From NCBI GenBank assembly GCA_965208745.1, contig CBDBPN010000003.1, positions 124,001-188,000 of the forward strand: 64,000 nt of DNA. The letters are read 5' to 3'. A model generated the notes under the pieces. That model made no database searches. It was not told the origin of the DNA and saw only the letters and a program-made list of their open reading frames with translations. Shown here piece after piece: positions 49,828 to 58,080 of this stretch (its first letter is position 1; every line of letters begins with the position of its first letter). The position numbers and the translations under genes are program-made. Source of the stretch: VXNE01 sp965208745. Its GTDB lineage: Bacteria; Pseudomonadota; Gammaproteobacteria; Pseudomonadales; Azotimanducaceae.

Positions 49828-50094
49828 TCAGGTCCAGGACACACTCGCATCGTGGTCCGTCACCAGCGCCACGAAACCATCGTAGCCCACCGGCCTCACG
49901 GGCGGCGCCAGCGCGACCGCCCGCGCGGCGGCGTCCTCGTCGATGGCGGTCACCGGCGCGCCGAGCCCGGCGAGTCGCGGATCGTGGGCAGCGTAGACCC
50001 CGTCCCCCAGGAGCAGGACCGCGTCCCCGTCGACGACGTGCCCGACGCACGAGTCCAGCGCGGCGGAACGGTTCACCAAGTGCAGCACAGACAT
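49828..50094 (-). CDS. tusB: Sulfur relay protein TusB (DsrH family)
   Basis: 88-aa subunit of the TusBCD complex. MSVLHLVNRSAALDSCVG and ALLLGDGVYAA-like VLLLGDGVYAAHDP fit the family; the Cys after ALDS may take part in transfer. It lies 3 nt from both tusC and tusE in a tight operon. Assignment is helped by its position. Confidence 0.85.
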   Translation of the reverse strand: MSVLHLVNRSAALDSCVGHVVDGDAVLLLGDGVYAAHDPRLAGLGAPVTAIDEDAAARAVALAPPVRPVGYDGFVALVTDHDASVSWT

Positions 50095-50097
50095 GCT

Positions 50098-50448
50098 TCA
50101 GTCCGAGATCACGACATCGGCGCCATGCAGCAGCCTCGTCGCCCCGTCGTCGTCCACCCATTCGACGTTGAGCGTCACGTCCGGTCGAGCGATGCCGCGC
50201 GCGGCGGCGCTTGCCGCGTGGACGTAGAGTGCCTCCACGCCATACGTCGCCAGCGCGCCGAGGCCCTTGGCGGTGTCCTTGCGCCCGAGGCGCGACGCAT
50301 CCTGGCCCGTCGGCAGTTGCCGGACCCCATCGTCCAGGAACAGCACGCTCGCGGGCTGCTCGAAGACGCCCGAGACGAGCATCATCTCGACCGACTCGTT
50401 GGCCGCGAGCCCCGGCGGCCGGCGCACGAGATACAGCACGCTACGCAC
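50098..50448 (-). CDS. tusC: Sulfur relay protein TusC (DsrF family)
   Basis: 116-aa subunit of TusBCD. The fold markers are SVLYLVRRPPGLAANESVEMMLVSG, ASVLFLDDGVRQL and a helix with LGALATYGVEALYVHA. It starts inside the end of tusD (8-nt overlap). No catalytic Cys is expected in this subunit and none is seen in the usual loop. Confidence 0.88.
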   Translation of the reverse strand: MRSVLYLVRRPPGLAANESVEMMLVSGVFEQPASVLFLDDGVRQLPTGQDASRLGRKDTAKGLGALATYGVEALYVHAASAAARGIARPDVTLNVEWVDDDGATRLLHGADVVISD

Positions 50449-50833
50449 CGAAGGTCACCGTCCTGTCCGCCTCGAGCATCGCCTCGATCATCTGTCCGAG
50501 ACCGACCACGTCGAACCCCTCGCGCAGCGTGGCGCCATTCAGCCCGGCACGGGCCGCCTCTCCGGCGTCGACCACGCCCCGGCGGGCGGACGCGGCGACG
50601 CACACGGTCAGTTCCACCTCGTGACGGCCGGCGAACTCGAGCCACTCGGCGGCGACGTCCGGCTCGTCCGCCGGCAGCGACACGAAACGGTGAGCGATGC
50701 AGACCCCGTCCTTGTGAAAGAACGCCCGATGGATGCCGTGCCCCGCCGCGAGGGCCGCGCGCGCGAACTTGAGCGCCGCGACCGGCGCGTCCGTGGTTCG
50801 TGGCGCGCCCTGGATCAGGAGCGCGATGCGCAT
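50441..50833 (-). CDS. tusD: Sulfur relay protein TusD (DsrE family)
   Basis: 130-aa catalytic subunit of TusBCD. RIALLIQGAPRTTDAPVAALKFARAAL opens the Rossmann-like fold. FFHKDGVCIAH precedes the conserved Cys loop ELTVCVAASARRGVV, whose Cys accepts sulfur from TusA. LNGATLREGFDVVGLGQMIEAMLEADRTVTFG is the typical end. First gene of tusDCBE. A divergent ino1 lies upstream. Confidence 0.93.
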   Translation of the reverse strand: MRIALLIQGAPRTTDAPVAALKFARAALAAGHGIHRAFFHKDGVCIAHRFVSLPADEPDVAAEWLEFAGRHEVELTVCVAASARRGVVDAGEAARAGLNGATLREGFDVVGLGQMIEAMLEADRTVTFGA

Positions 50834-50883
50834 GCCGCCCGGTGCGCCGTCACCGCCATTTCACATTGCGACCGTCTATCGCT

Positions 50884-50889
50884 CATAAT
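50884..50889 (+). promoter_or_regulatory. -10 element before the inositol-phosphate synthase gene
   Basis: CATAAT at 50884-50889, 54 nt before the ATG in the 110-nt gap between tusD and the divergent inositol-phosphate synthase gene. No -35 at proper spacing was recognised. Confidence 0.3.
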
Positions 50890-50943
50890 GCAGCGGAGGT
50901 TCCGGCCCCCGATTGAAGGGTCGGCGGACGATCCGCGCACGCC

Positions 50944-52080
50944 ATGAGAAAAATCAGAGTCGCCATCGCCGGAGTCGGAAACTGCGCCAGTTCACTGGTG
51001 CAAGGCATTGAATTTTACCGGAGCCGCAACGAAAAGGAGCCGGTAGGCCTGATGCGGGAGAACATCGGCGGCTGGCGTCCTTCCGATGTCGAGGTGGTGG
51101 CGGCGTTCGACATCGACCGGCGCAAGGTGGGGCGCGTCCTCGAGGAGGCGGTCTTCGCGGGTCCCAACTGCACGCGCGTCTTCCAGCCCACGCTCGCCGC
51201 AAGCGGGGTGACGGTCCAGATGGGCCCGATCCTCGACGGCGTGGCGCCCCACATGGCCCACTATGGCGACGACGAGGCGTTCCGGCCAGCGGACGACCCG
51301 CCCGTGGACGTGGCAGCCGTTCTGCGGGAGGCCCGCGCGGAGGTACTGCTCTGCTATCTGCCGGTCGGGTCGGAGCAGGCCGTGCGCCACTATGCCCAGG
51401 CCTGCCTCGACGCCGGACTCGCCATGGTGAACTGCGTGCCGGTCTTCCTCGCGTCCAACGGCGACTGGGCGAACCGCTTCCGCGCGGCGGGGTTGCCGAT
51501 CGTCGGCGACGACATCAAGAGCCAGATGGGCGCGACCATCATCCACCGTGCGCTGGCACGCCTGTTCGCGGACCGGGGCGTGGAACTCGATCGCACCTAC
51601 CAGCTCAACACCGGCGGCAACACCGACTTCCTCAACATGCTGGAGCGCAGCCGCCTGCAGTCGAAGAAGCGCTCCAAGACGGAGTCCGTCCAGAGTCAAC
51701 TCGACGAGCGCCTCGCCAGCGACGACATCCACATCGGTCCATCCGACTACGTGCCTTGGCAGAACGACAACAAGGTCGCCTTCATCCGCATGGAGGGAAG
51801 GGGGTTCGGCGACGCGCCGATGGAGATCGAACTCCGCCTGTCCGTGCACGACTCGCCAAACAGCGCGGGCGTGGTGATCGACGCCCTCCGTTGCGCGAAG
51901 GTCGGCCTCGAGCGCGGCCTCGCGGGTCCGCTCGAGGCGCCGAGCGCGTATTACATGAAGAGCCCCCCGCGACAGATGCGGGACGACGAGGCGCGCGTCG
52001 CGCTCGCCGACTTCATCGGGGAAGAGCCTGCCGAAGTGCCCGCCAAGAGTTCCCGCATGCCGGCGCCCGGGGGCGCCTGA
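50944..52080 (+). CDS. ino1: Inositol-3-phosphate synthase (actinobacterial/archaeal type)
   Basis: Converts glucose 6-phosphate to inositol 3-phosphate with NAD. 378 aa, the compact prokaryotic form. RVAIAGVGNCASSLVQGIEFY is the NAD loop; YLPVGSEQAVRHYAQACLDAGLAMVNCVPVFLAS, GDDIKSQMGATI and NTGGNTDFLNM form the active site. This form is common in actinobacteria and rarer in gammaproteobacteria. No phosphatidylinositol synthase is seen nearby; a damaged membrane gene follows. Confidence 0.93.
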   Translation: MRKIRVAIAGVGNCASSLVQGIEFYRSRNEKEPVGLMRENIGGWRPSDVEVVAAFDIDRRKVGRVLEEAVFAGPNCTRVFQPTLAASGVTVQMGPILDGVAPHMAHYGDDEAFRPADDPPVDVAAVLREARAEVLLCYLPVGSEQAVRHYAQACLDAGLAMVNCVPVFLASNGDWANRFRAAGLPIVGDDIKSQMGATIIHRALARLFADRGVELDRTYQLNTGGNTDFLNMLERSRLQSKKRSKTESVQSQLDERLASDDIHIGPSDYVPWQNDNKVAFIRMEGRGFGDAPMEIELRLSVHDSPNSAGVVIDALRCAKVGLERGLAGPLEAPSAYYMKSPPRQMRDDEARVALADFIGEEPAEVPAKSSRMPAPGGA

Positions 52081-52094
52081 CCCCGCCGCCGCGG

Positions 52095-52758
52095 ATGCCC
52101 GTCCGGGCCGTTGCGATCGTCCTGATCGCGCTCATCCTCTCGGCCGGATACTGACCCGCCTCGGCTCGGGCGGAACCTTGGATCCCGCGTACTGCGCGCT
52201 GGCGCTGTTCTTCAGCATCAACCTGCCGATCTGCTACTGGGAGGCGTGCCTGTTCGGGCGCCACGAACTCGTCGAGCGACGGGCGACCTACTGGCGTGAA
52301 CGGCGGGGGGGCTTCCGTCGCGGTCGAGTTCCCGGCTGCCCGCGTGCCGCTCCGGGAGGCGCTCTCGACGACGCTCTGGGCGGATATCTGGGCGATGTGC
52401 TCGGTCTACGACCGGTCGTACGTGGACCGCGGGAGTTGGGGCTTCAACGTGGACACGGCCAACTTCGTCGTCACGACCGTCCCGTCCGTGCTGCTCCCCG
52501 CGACGTACTCCAACCCGTTTCTTCCGGCCCTCGTCGCCGGCATCGTCGGCGTGGCCCTCTTCTGGCAGTGGCTCTACGGCACGTCAGTCCATGTCGCGAG
52601 CATCTTCATCGCCGGTTCGCACACGCACCTGTCCCGGCGCGACCTGTGCCTGTTCGTGCTTGCTGCCGAACCTGCCCTGGCTCGCCTCCGCGGTCCTCGG
52701 GATGTACGTGTCGGTGCGGCTGATCGTCGACGGAAGCTACGCGGTTCTCGGGTGCTGA
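52095..52758 (+). pseudogene. Frameshifted membrane protein gene downstream of ino1
   Basis: Hydrophobic coding sequence scattered over three frames. One begins MPVRAVAIVLIALILSAGY (stop at 52152). A second runs from about 52145 (ALALFFSINLPICYWEACL) to a G7 tract at 52305-52311. A third continues WADIWAMCSVYDRSYVDRG, VTTVPSVLLPATYS and LFWQWLYGTSVHVASIF, and the last part switches again to WLASAVLGMYVSVRLIVDG, stopping at 52758. The intact protein would be about 215 aa with four or five spans. Either a decaying gene or a poor-quality stretch; the family was not recognised. Confidence 0.65.
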
Positions 52759-52766
52759 ACGCAGGC

Positions 52767-54647
52767 TCACTTGCCGAAGGCGAACCCCGGGTCCTGTCCG
52801 GCGAAGGCGTCCGGCAGGATGCGCCCTTCCGGGCGCCTGGCGACATTTTCTACCGGCAGCACGAGCCTGGAAGGCGAGTCCCCACCGAGGAAGAACGTCA
52901 GCACGGGCGCCGGGGCGCGCTCCGGCACGTGCAGGTTGTCCCGGTCGGTGCCGGCCACCGTCAGCCGCGGCCGGCTACCCGCGCCGAGGGCGACGGATAC
53001 CGGGTGGAGTTCGAGCGCGGCGGTCATGCGCTCGCCGGGACGGACTTCGAGCAGGTCCTCCGACGTCTGCGAGCGCCACGCGGGACCCGGGTGGGGCCGC
53101 GGGCTCGTGCTCGTCTTGCGGTGGCGGAGGTTCAGCCAGCCCTCCGTGACGTACTCCGCCTGGCCGTCCGGCGCCACCTGCTCCAACGTCGCGTGGATGG
53201 CGCCGTCGGCCGCCGTCGTCGCAAGCTCCAGGAAGAGCGTCGGCGCGCCGGTGAGTTCGATGTCGGCGTCCAGAGCGGGTCCCGTGAACGTCGCGCAACG
53301 GCGCGCCCGCGCGACCAGATCGGGATGCCGGATGTAATCGTCGCGCAGCATGAAGCGCATGCGCCCGCGGTCGCCCAGCCCCACCTCGTAGTCGACCGTG
53401 TAGTCGGTGGTCCTCTCCCGGCCCGGCTCCAGTGCCAGGCTGCAGTCGAGCGCCGACTCCACGGTGCCGCTTCCCACATCGCTCAGGAACCATTGCCGCT
53501 CCTCCACCTCCGGCAGCGGCCAGTGATCCGCACCCTTCCAGACGGCTCGGCCCTGCGGGTCCGTCGTAGAGAAAATCACGCCGGGCTCGTCGGCGATGCC
53601 GTTGTCGATGCCCTTGAGCCAGTAGTCGAACCAGCGCAGCGGCTCCATCGTGGGCAGCACGCCATGGTTCCAGGGCCCGACGATGATGCGTTTCGGACCC
53701 GTGAGCGCCTCGTACAGGTCGAGGCACTCCCCGGCGAACACCATGTCCCACCAGCCGGTCTGCAGGTAGACCGCCGTGCCGGAGCGGCCGATGCGCTCGA
53801 ACTCGTCGAACACGTCGCCGAGCGGTCCCAACTCGGGGCAGGGCGGCGGCGGAGCGCCCCGCGTCACGCTCCCGACGTACTGGTTCCGCGTGAGGTTTTC
53901 GAGGACGCCTGGATCGTCGGAACCCCCGTACTCGGGGGCGCGCCCCGCGAGCGCCTCGGCAAACAGCCGTTCGCCGTCCGGGCCGTCCACCGGGGCGGCG
54001 AGATCGACCCCGTCCTGTCCCTTGCGCATCTCGGACCAGTCGCGGGCGAACCCGGACATGGCGAGGCCCCCGTCGAACATCGCGTTCAGGACGGAGGGGG
54101 GGATCTGGGGCACGATGCACGTCAGGTGTTTCGGGTGATACACGGCCGTCGCGAGCTGGATGGCGCCCTCCCACGAGCCGCCGATCATGCCGACCCGGTC
54201 CGTTGCCCATGCCTGCCCGGCGATCCAGTCGATCACCTGGGCGATGTCGGCCGCATTCCGCCAGGTCTGGTTCGCGTGGGTGCCAAAGGACGCTCCGGTG
54301 CCGCGGAAGTCCGCGCTCACGACGTTGTAGCCGTGGTGGATGACCTGCCGGCAGGCGGGACGCTGCTCGTAGGCCGTGACGAGCGCGCCGACCGGCAGAT
54401 GCGCCGTCAGCTTCGCGTACTTGGGCGCGTTGAACTCGTTCTCCTTCTTGTAGTACGCGCGCCGGTAGCCCGTCGCCTGCACGACGGTGGGCAGGGGCCC
54501 GTCGAGCAGCGCGCCGTCACGCGTGGGACGCAGGATGTCCACGGCGATCCGGCAGCCGTCGTCCACCGGGACGTACAGGGAAGACCGCGCGTAGCCGTTC
54601 GCGACTTCGTGGGAATAGCCTTCGTAGACGTTGATCGTGGATTTCAT
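52767..54647 (-). CDS. CocE/NonD family alpha/beta hydrolase (S15-like)
   Basis: A 626-aa hydrolase of the CocE/X-Pro dipeptidyl-peptidase class. ATG 54647 has AGGAG upstream. The N-terminal alpha/beta domain has YNVVSADFRGTGASFGTHANQ, then the nucleophile elbow MIGGSWEGAIQLATA (Ser), and a later PWNHGVLP probably with the acid/base His. The C-terminal beta-sandwich (residues 400-626) is the galactose-binding-like domain of the family. No signal peptide is apparent. The substrate, an ester or amide, cannot be told. Confidence 0.88.
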   Translation of the reverse strand: MKSTINVYEGYSHEVANGYARSSLYVPVDDGCRIAVDILRPTRDGALLDGPLPTVVQATGYRRAYYKKENEFNAPKYAKLTAHLPVGALVTAYEQRPACRQVIHHGYNVVSADFRGTGASFGTHANQTWRNAADIAQVIDWIAGQAWATDRVGMIGGSWEGAIQLATAVYHPKHLTCIVPQIPPSVLNAMFDGGLAMSGFARDWSEMRKGQDGVDLAAPVDGPDGERLFAEALAGRAPEYGGSDDPGVLENLTRNQYVGSVTRGAPPPPCPELGPLGDVFDEFERIGRSGTAVYLQTGWWDMVFAGECLDLYEALTGPKRIIVGPWNHGVLPTMEPLRWFDYWLKGIDNGIADEPGVIFSTTDPQGRAVWKGADHWPLPEVEERQWFLSDVGSGTVESALDCSLALEPGRERTTDYTVDYEVGLGDRGRMRFMLRDDYIRHPDLVARARRCATFTGPALDADIELTGAPTLFLELATTAADGAIHATLEQVAPDGQAEYVTEGWLNLRHRKTSTSPRPHPGPAWRSQTSEDLLEVRPGERMTAALELHPVSVALGAGSRPRLTVAGTDRDNLHVPERAPAPVLTFFLGGDSPSRLVLPVENVARRPEGRILPDAFAGQDPGFAFGK

Positions 54648-54790
54648 GCAGGGCTCCTGTGGACGCACTGGCTGACTCGGAAGGGCCGCGAGCCTACCGC
54701 GACATCCGTGCGAGTGCACGGCTGGACTTCCGGCCCCCGGGCGAGTAGCGCTATCAAAGACGCGTGGACACGCGCCTCATGCGTGTTGCG

Positions 54791-54827
54791 TGTGATGCGT
54801 TCACATCAAAGACTGTGGTGCTACGAT
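54791..54827 (+). promoter_or_regulatory. vapB promoter and operator-like inverted repeat
   Basis: TGTGA-N5-TCACA (54791-54805) overlaps a -35 TTCACA (54800-54805). A 16-nt spacer leads to TACGAT (54822-54827), placing the transcript start at or next to the vapB ATG (54834). This suggests an autoregulated, leaderless antitoxin message. Confidence 0.5.
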
Positions 54828-54833
54828 GCACCG

Positions 54834-55079
54834 ATGCGAACGACGCTCTCTCTCGATGACGATGTGCTCGATCGCGCGCGCCTGATCGCGGCGAAGCTGC
54901 GCAAGCCGTTCCGGTTCGTCATCAATGAGGCGCTTCGAACGGGACTGACCGGTTTCGAGGACGGCGCCAGCCAGCGACGGTATGTCACCGAGCCCCACCC
55001 CATGGGGCTCCGTCAGGGCTACGATCTCGACAACATCCAGGAGCTGATTGCCCAGATAGAAGGCGAGAGCGCGCGTTGA
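54834..55079 (+). CDS. vapB: VapB-type antitoxin
   Basis: 81-aa antitoxin with an N-terminal ribbon-helix-helix DNA-binding segment (MRTTLSLDDDVLDRARLIAA). The C-terminal region (GLRQGYDLDNIQELIAQIEG) would wrap the toxin. No ribosome site precedes the ATG, in line with the leaderless promoter placement. Its TGA overlaps the TTG of the following PIN-domain gene. The partner toxin gene has a premature stop. Confidence 0.85.
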   Translation: MRTTLSLDDDVLDRARLIAAKLRKPFRFVINEALRTGLTGFEDGASQRRYVTEPHPMGLRQGYDLDNIQELIAQIEGESAR

Positions 55080-55507
55080 TCCTCGTCGACGCCAACCTTC
55101 TCCTGTAGGCGGAGGACGCACTGCACCCCGCGAACGTGCGGGCTCGTGCCTGGTGGGACGACACACTGTCCGGCACCGATCCGGTCTGCCTGTGCTGGAC
55201 TGTGCTGGGCGCTTACGTTCGCATCGGCACGAACCGACGCGTATTCGAGCAGCCCCTTTCGATCGCGCAGGCGGTGAACCGCGTCGAGGGTTGGCTGGAT
55301 CAGCCGTGTACGCGCCTCGTTCACGCCACGGAACGTCACTGGGAGGTCTTCCGTTCGCTGCTGGTCGACGGACAGGCCACGGCGAACCTCGTTACCGACG
55401 CGCACCTCGCCGCGTTGGCCATAGAGCACGGTTGCCGGATGGCATCGACGGACGCGGACTTTTCGCGGTTCCAGGGACTCACGTGGTACAACCCGCTACG
55501 TGAGTGA
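55076..55507 (+). pseudogene. vapC: VapC-type PIN-domain toxin with a nonsense codon at position 11
   Basis: Start TTG 55076 (TTGA overlap with vapB) gives LILVDANLLL and then TAG (55106-55108), where family members have Tyr (typically LLLYA). The frame then continues uninterrupted to 55507 with AEDALHPANVRARAWWDD, VTDAHLAALAIEHG and STDADFSRF, which include the later acidic PIN residues. Only one base change separates it from an intact gene. The downstream fragment lacks the first catalytic Asp (VDAN), so the toxin is probably inactive. Confidence 0.82.
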
Positions 55508-55558
55508 CGCCGGCTCGGGCGGCGGGCTCGGGTTCGTGGTCGAGCGCGCCGGCGTGCT

Positions 55559-55978
55559 TCAGTCCTTGACCAACCGCTTGCCCATGCTCACCGTCTCGTC
55601 CTCGACGAATCCCAGCGACCGGTAGAAGCCGATGGCCGCCGGATTGGACTTCCTGATCTGCAGGTTGATCTTCGGGCACCCCATGGCGCGCAGCCCCACC
55701 TCAGCCGCATCCATCATCTGGCGGCCGAGCCCTTGCCGGCGGCATTCCTCGGCCACGGCCAGGTAGTTGATCCACCCGCGGTGCCCCTCGTACCCTGCCA
55801 TCACCGTGGCCACCAGCCTTCCTTCCGGGGAGCCGACGAGGAACAGTTCCCGCTGGACGAGGAGCTTGCGCTCGATGTCCTTTGGCGGGTCGTTCCAGGG
55901 CACCACCAAGCCGCACGCGCGCCACAGCGCCACGACCAGGTCGGCGTCACGTTCTTCGTAGGGCCCAAGCCCGGTCAT
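55559..55978 (-). CDS. ypeA: YpeA-like GNAT acetyltransferase
   Basis: 139-aa N-acetyltransferase close to E. coli YpeA: WRACGLVVPWNDPPKDIERKL and TVMAGYEGHRGWINYLAV correspond to the same blocks there. The acetyl-CoA loop is ECRRQGLGRQMMDAAE. ATG 55978 overlaps the stop of the upstream cysteine hydrolase gene (TGATG). The target molecule is unknown. Confidence 0.85.
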   Translation of the reverse strand: MTGLGPYEERDADLVVALWRACGLVVPWNDPPKDIERKLLVQRELFLVGSPEGRLVATVMAGYEGHRGWINYLAVAEECRRQGLGRQMMDAAEVGLRAMGCPKINLQIRKSNPAAIGFYRSLGFVEDETVSMGKRLVKD

Positions 55979-56658
55979 CAACCGGCCATCAGCGCGATGA
56001 CCTCGTTCGTGGAGTACACGTCGCCGAAGCCGAGCAGGATGTTGGACAGGCTCGCCCAGTGCTCCTCGTCGTCGCGGCCGGCGTTCGCGTCCGTGATCAT
56101 CACGGTCTTGAAGTTGCGCATGGCGGCCTCCCGCGCCGTCGACTCGCAGCACACGCTCGTCACCGTCCCCGTGACGAGCACCGTGTCGATGCCCCGCTCG
56201 CGCAGCAATTCTTCGAGCCCGCCGCCGCTGCCGACGAAGGCGCTGAACCGGTTCTTGCTGACGGTGATATCGGCGGGATCCTGCTCGAGGGGCGCGTAGA
56301 CCGAGTGGCCCGGGGAGCCGGCGGTCAGCGCGGCCCGGAAGGCCTTCCCCTGTTCCTCCCCGAAGACGTGGTCGTACATGATGGGCCAGCGGTCCTCTTC
56401 CTCCGGTCCGTAGGTGGAGACGATCCACACCACGAGGCCGCCAGCTTGGCGCAGCGCCGCGTTGATCCGGTTGATGTTCGGCACGACCTCCCGCGCCACC
56501 GGAATCTCGGCCGCGGCGCCCTCCGCCACGAAGGCGTTCTGCATGTCGACGACCAGCATGGCCGTCCGCGCCGGGTCGATGGTTTCGAAGGTGTGGACCC
56601 GGCCGCGTCGGGCCAGGCAGCGATTGACGACGTCCTCCGGTATTCCTCCCGCGTGCAT
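55978..56658 (-). CDS. Isochorismatase-family cysteine hydrolase
   Basis: A 226-aa hydrolase. ATG 56658 has GAGAGGGA upstream. The Asp-Lys-Cys triad is visible: Asp in MLVVDMQNAFV, Lys in ITVSKNRFSAF, and Cys in VTSVCCESTAREAAMRNF. GVVVTGTVTS-like VLVTGTVTS precedes the Cys. Members act on amides such as carbamoylsarcosine, ureidoacrylate or nicotinamide; this one cannot be narrowed further. It forms a two-gene unit with the acetyltransferase. The 288 nt upstream show no confident gene. Confidence 0.85.
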   Translation of the reverse strand: MHAGGIPEDVVNRCLARRGRVHTFETIDPARTAMLVVDMQNAFVAEGAAAEIPVAREVVPNINRINAALRQAGGLVVWIVSTYGPEEEDRWPIMYDHVFGEEQGKAFRAALTAGSPGHSVYAPLEQDPADITVSKNRFSAFVGSGGGLEELLRERGIDTVLVTGTVTSVCCESTAREAAMRNFKTVMITDANAGRDDEEHWASLSNILLGFGDVYSTNEVIALMAG

Positions 56659-56946
56659 GTCCCTCTCCCCGTGGCATTCACACCCCCGGATTGTCGCAAC
56701 TTGCAGCGACGGAAGGAATGCGTCCGGTGGGGGGACCGGCGGCAGCTTGACCGGCCGGCCGCGGCCATGCACGATCAGCTGTATCGCCGGAGGCACGTGT
56801 CGACCGAGACACGCGATGCCCCCGGCGGTGTAGGGGAGGGAGCCGCTGGCGTTGTTGGCTCAAGCCCGGCGCGTTGAGCACATCAGCGGTTTCCGCCCCG
56901 CCTTGCCAGGCCCCGCGCTCTGCCACCCGGCTGCCAGGAAGCGACC

Positions 56947-58002
56947 ATGCGTTTCGGCATCTTCGACCACATGGAGTTGACCTCCTCGACCTTGGCCGAT
57001 TTGTACGAGGAGCGGCTGCGCATGCTCGAGTACGCCGACGCGGCCGGTTTCTGGTGCTACCACAAGGCCGAACATCACTTCACGCCGCTGGACGCCGCGC
57101 CGTCTTCCACCGTCTTCCTGGCCGCGGCGTCCCAGCGCACGCAACGGATCCGCCTCGGCTCGATGGTCATGTTGCTCCCGTTCTACGAGCCGCTGCGGTT
57201 CGTCGAGGAGATCTGCATGCTCGACCACCTGTGCGGCGGGCGCCTCGAAGTGGGCGTGGGCAAGGGCATCTCGCCCGCGGAGCACGCGCTGTGGGGGCAC
57301 GATCCGGCCACAGCCCGCGAGCGCTTCGAGGAGGCATTCGAGATCGTGCGCGTCGGGCTGTCGGAGGCGACTCCCGAGCGCGCGGACCCTGGCTCGGACG
57401 TGCTCGAGTCGGTGACCGAGCGGTACCGGAGGACAGGCAGTGTAGACGGAGCCCCGCGGCCGCTACACACGCTGCAGCGGCCGCGACCGGGTTTCTGGTA
57501 CCCGGGGAACGTGGACTACGCGGGCCGGCACCGGCTGCACACCATCGTCGGCGGTCCCACGAGGGCGGTCAACCGGGCCGCGGGGATCTACCGGAAGGGC
57601 CTCGAACGACCCGACAGCGACTGGAATCCGGGCGTGGCGGAGCCGACGATCGGCGTACAGGCGCACATCTACCTGGACACGACGACCGAGGCGGCGATCG
57701 ACCGCGTCCGCCAGGCGTACGCGGTGTACCACCGCAACCTGACGACCCTCTGGCATCGGTACGACGTCCCGATCGACCAGATCGATCCGACATTCGGGGG
57801 CAGGTTCGACGTCGCGATGGAGCGCAGTGCGCTGCTCGCCGGGTCTCCCGAGACGGCCATCGAGTACGTCAGGCGTGTGGCCCATGAGACCGGCGTCTCC
57901 TATGTGGTGTTCGCGTTTGGCTGGGGCGACCTGACCCACACCGAGATCATGAGGTCGATGCGGCTGTTCGCCGAGGAGGTGATGCCGGAGTTCGAGGGAT
58001 GA
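56947..58002 (+). CDS. LLM-class flavin-dependent oxidoreductase
   Basis: 351-aa luciferase-like monooxygenase. MRFGIFDHMELTSSTLADLYEERLRMLEYADAAGFW, then the FMN-region RIRLGSMVMLLPFYEPLRFVEEICMLDHLCGGRLEVGVGKG and GSPETAIEYVRRVA, give the TIM-barrel order. It would use reduced flavin from a reductase not found here. The substrate is unknown. It heads a plus-strand run with a symporter and a kinase-like gene, which suggests uptake and breakdown of one compound. Confidence 0.88.
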   Translation: MRFGIFDHMELTSSTLADLYEERLRMLEYADAAGFWCYHKAEHHFTPLDAAPSSTVFLAAASQRTQRIRLGSMVMLLPFYEPLRFVEEICMLDHLCGGRLEVGVGKGISPAEHALWGHDPATARERFEEAFEIVRVGLSEATPERADPGSDVLESVTERYRRTGSVDGAPRPLHTLQRPRPGFWYPGNVDYAGRHRLHTIVGGPTRAVNRAAGIYRKGLERPDSDWNPGVAEPTIGVQAHIYLDTTTEAAIDRVRQAYAVYHRNLTTLWHRYDVPIDQIDPTFGGRFDVAMERSALLAGSPETAIEYVRRVAHETGVSYVVFAFGWGDLTHTEIMRSMRLFAEEVMPEFEG

Positions 58003-58080
58003 GGCCGGGGGGCCGCACGATGCCACCGTGGGTCCTGCGGCCCGGGATATGTCGCCGGGATTCGGCCTGAACCCGTCGAC

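Noticed and set aside
55106..55108. TAG in vapC read as pyrrolysine or selenocysteine-like recoding
   Set aside because: TAG recoding needs dedicated genes not seen here, and the residue in homologues is Tyr, one base away. A nonsense mutation is simpler.
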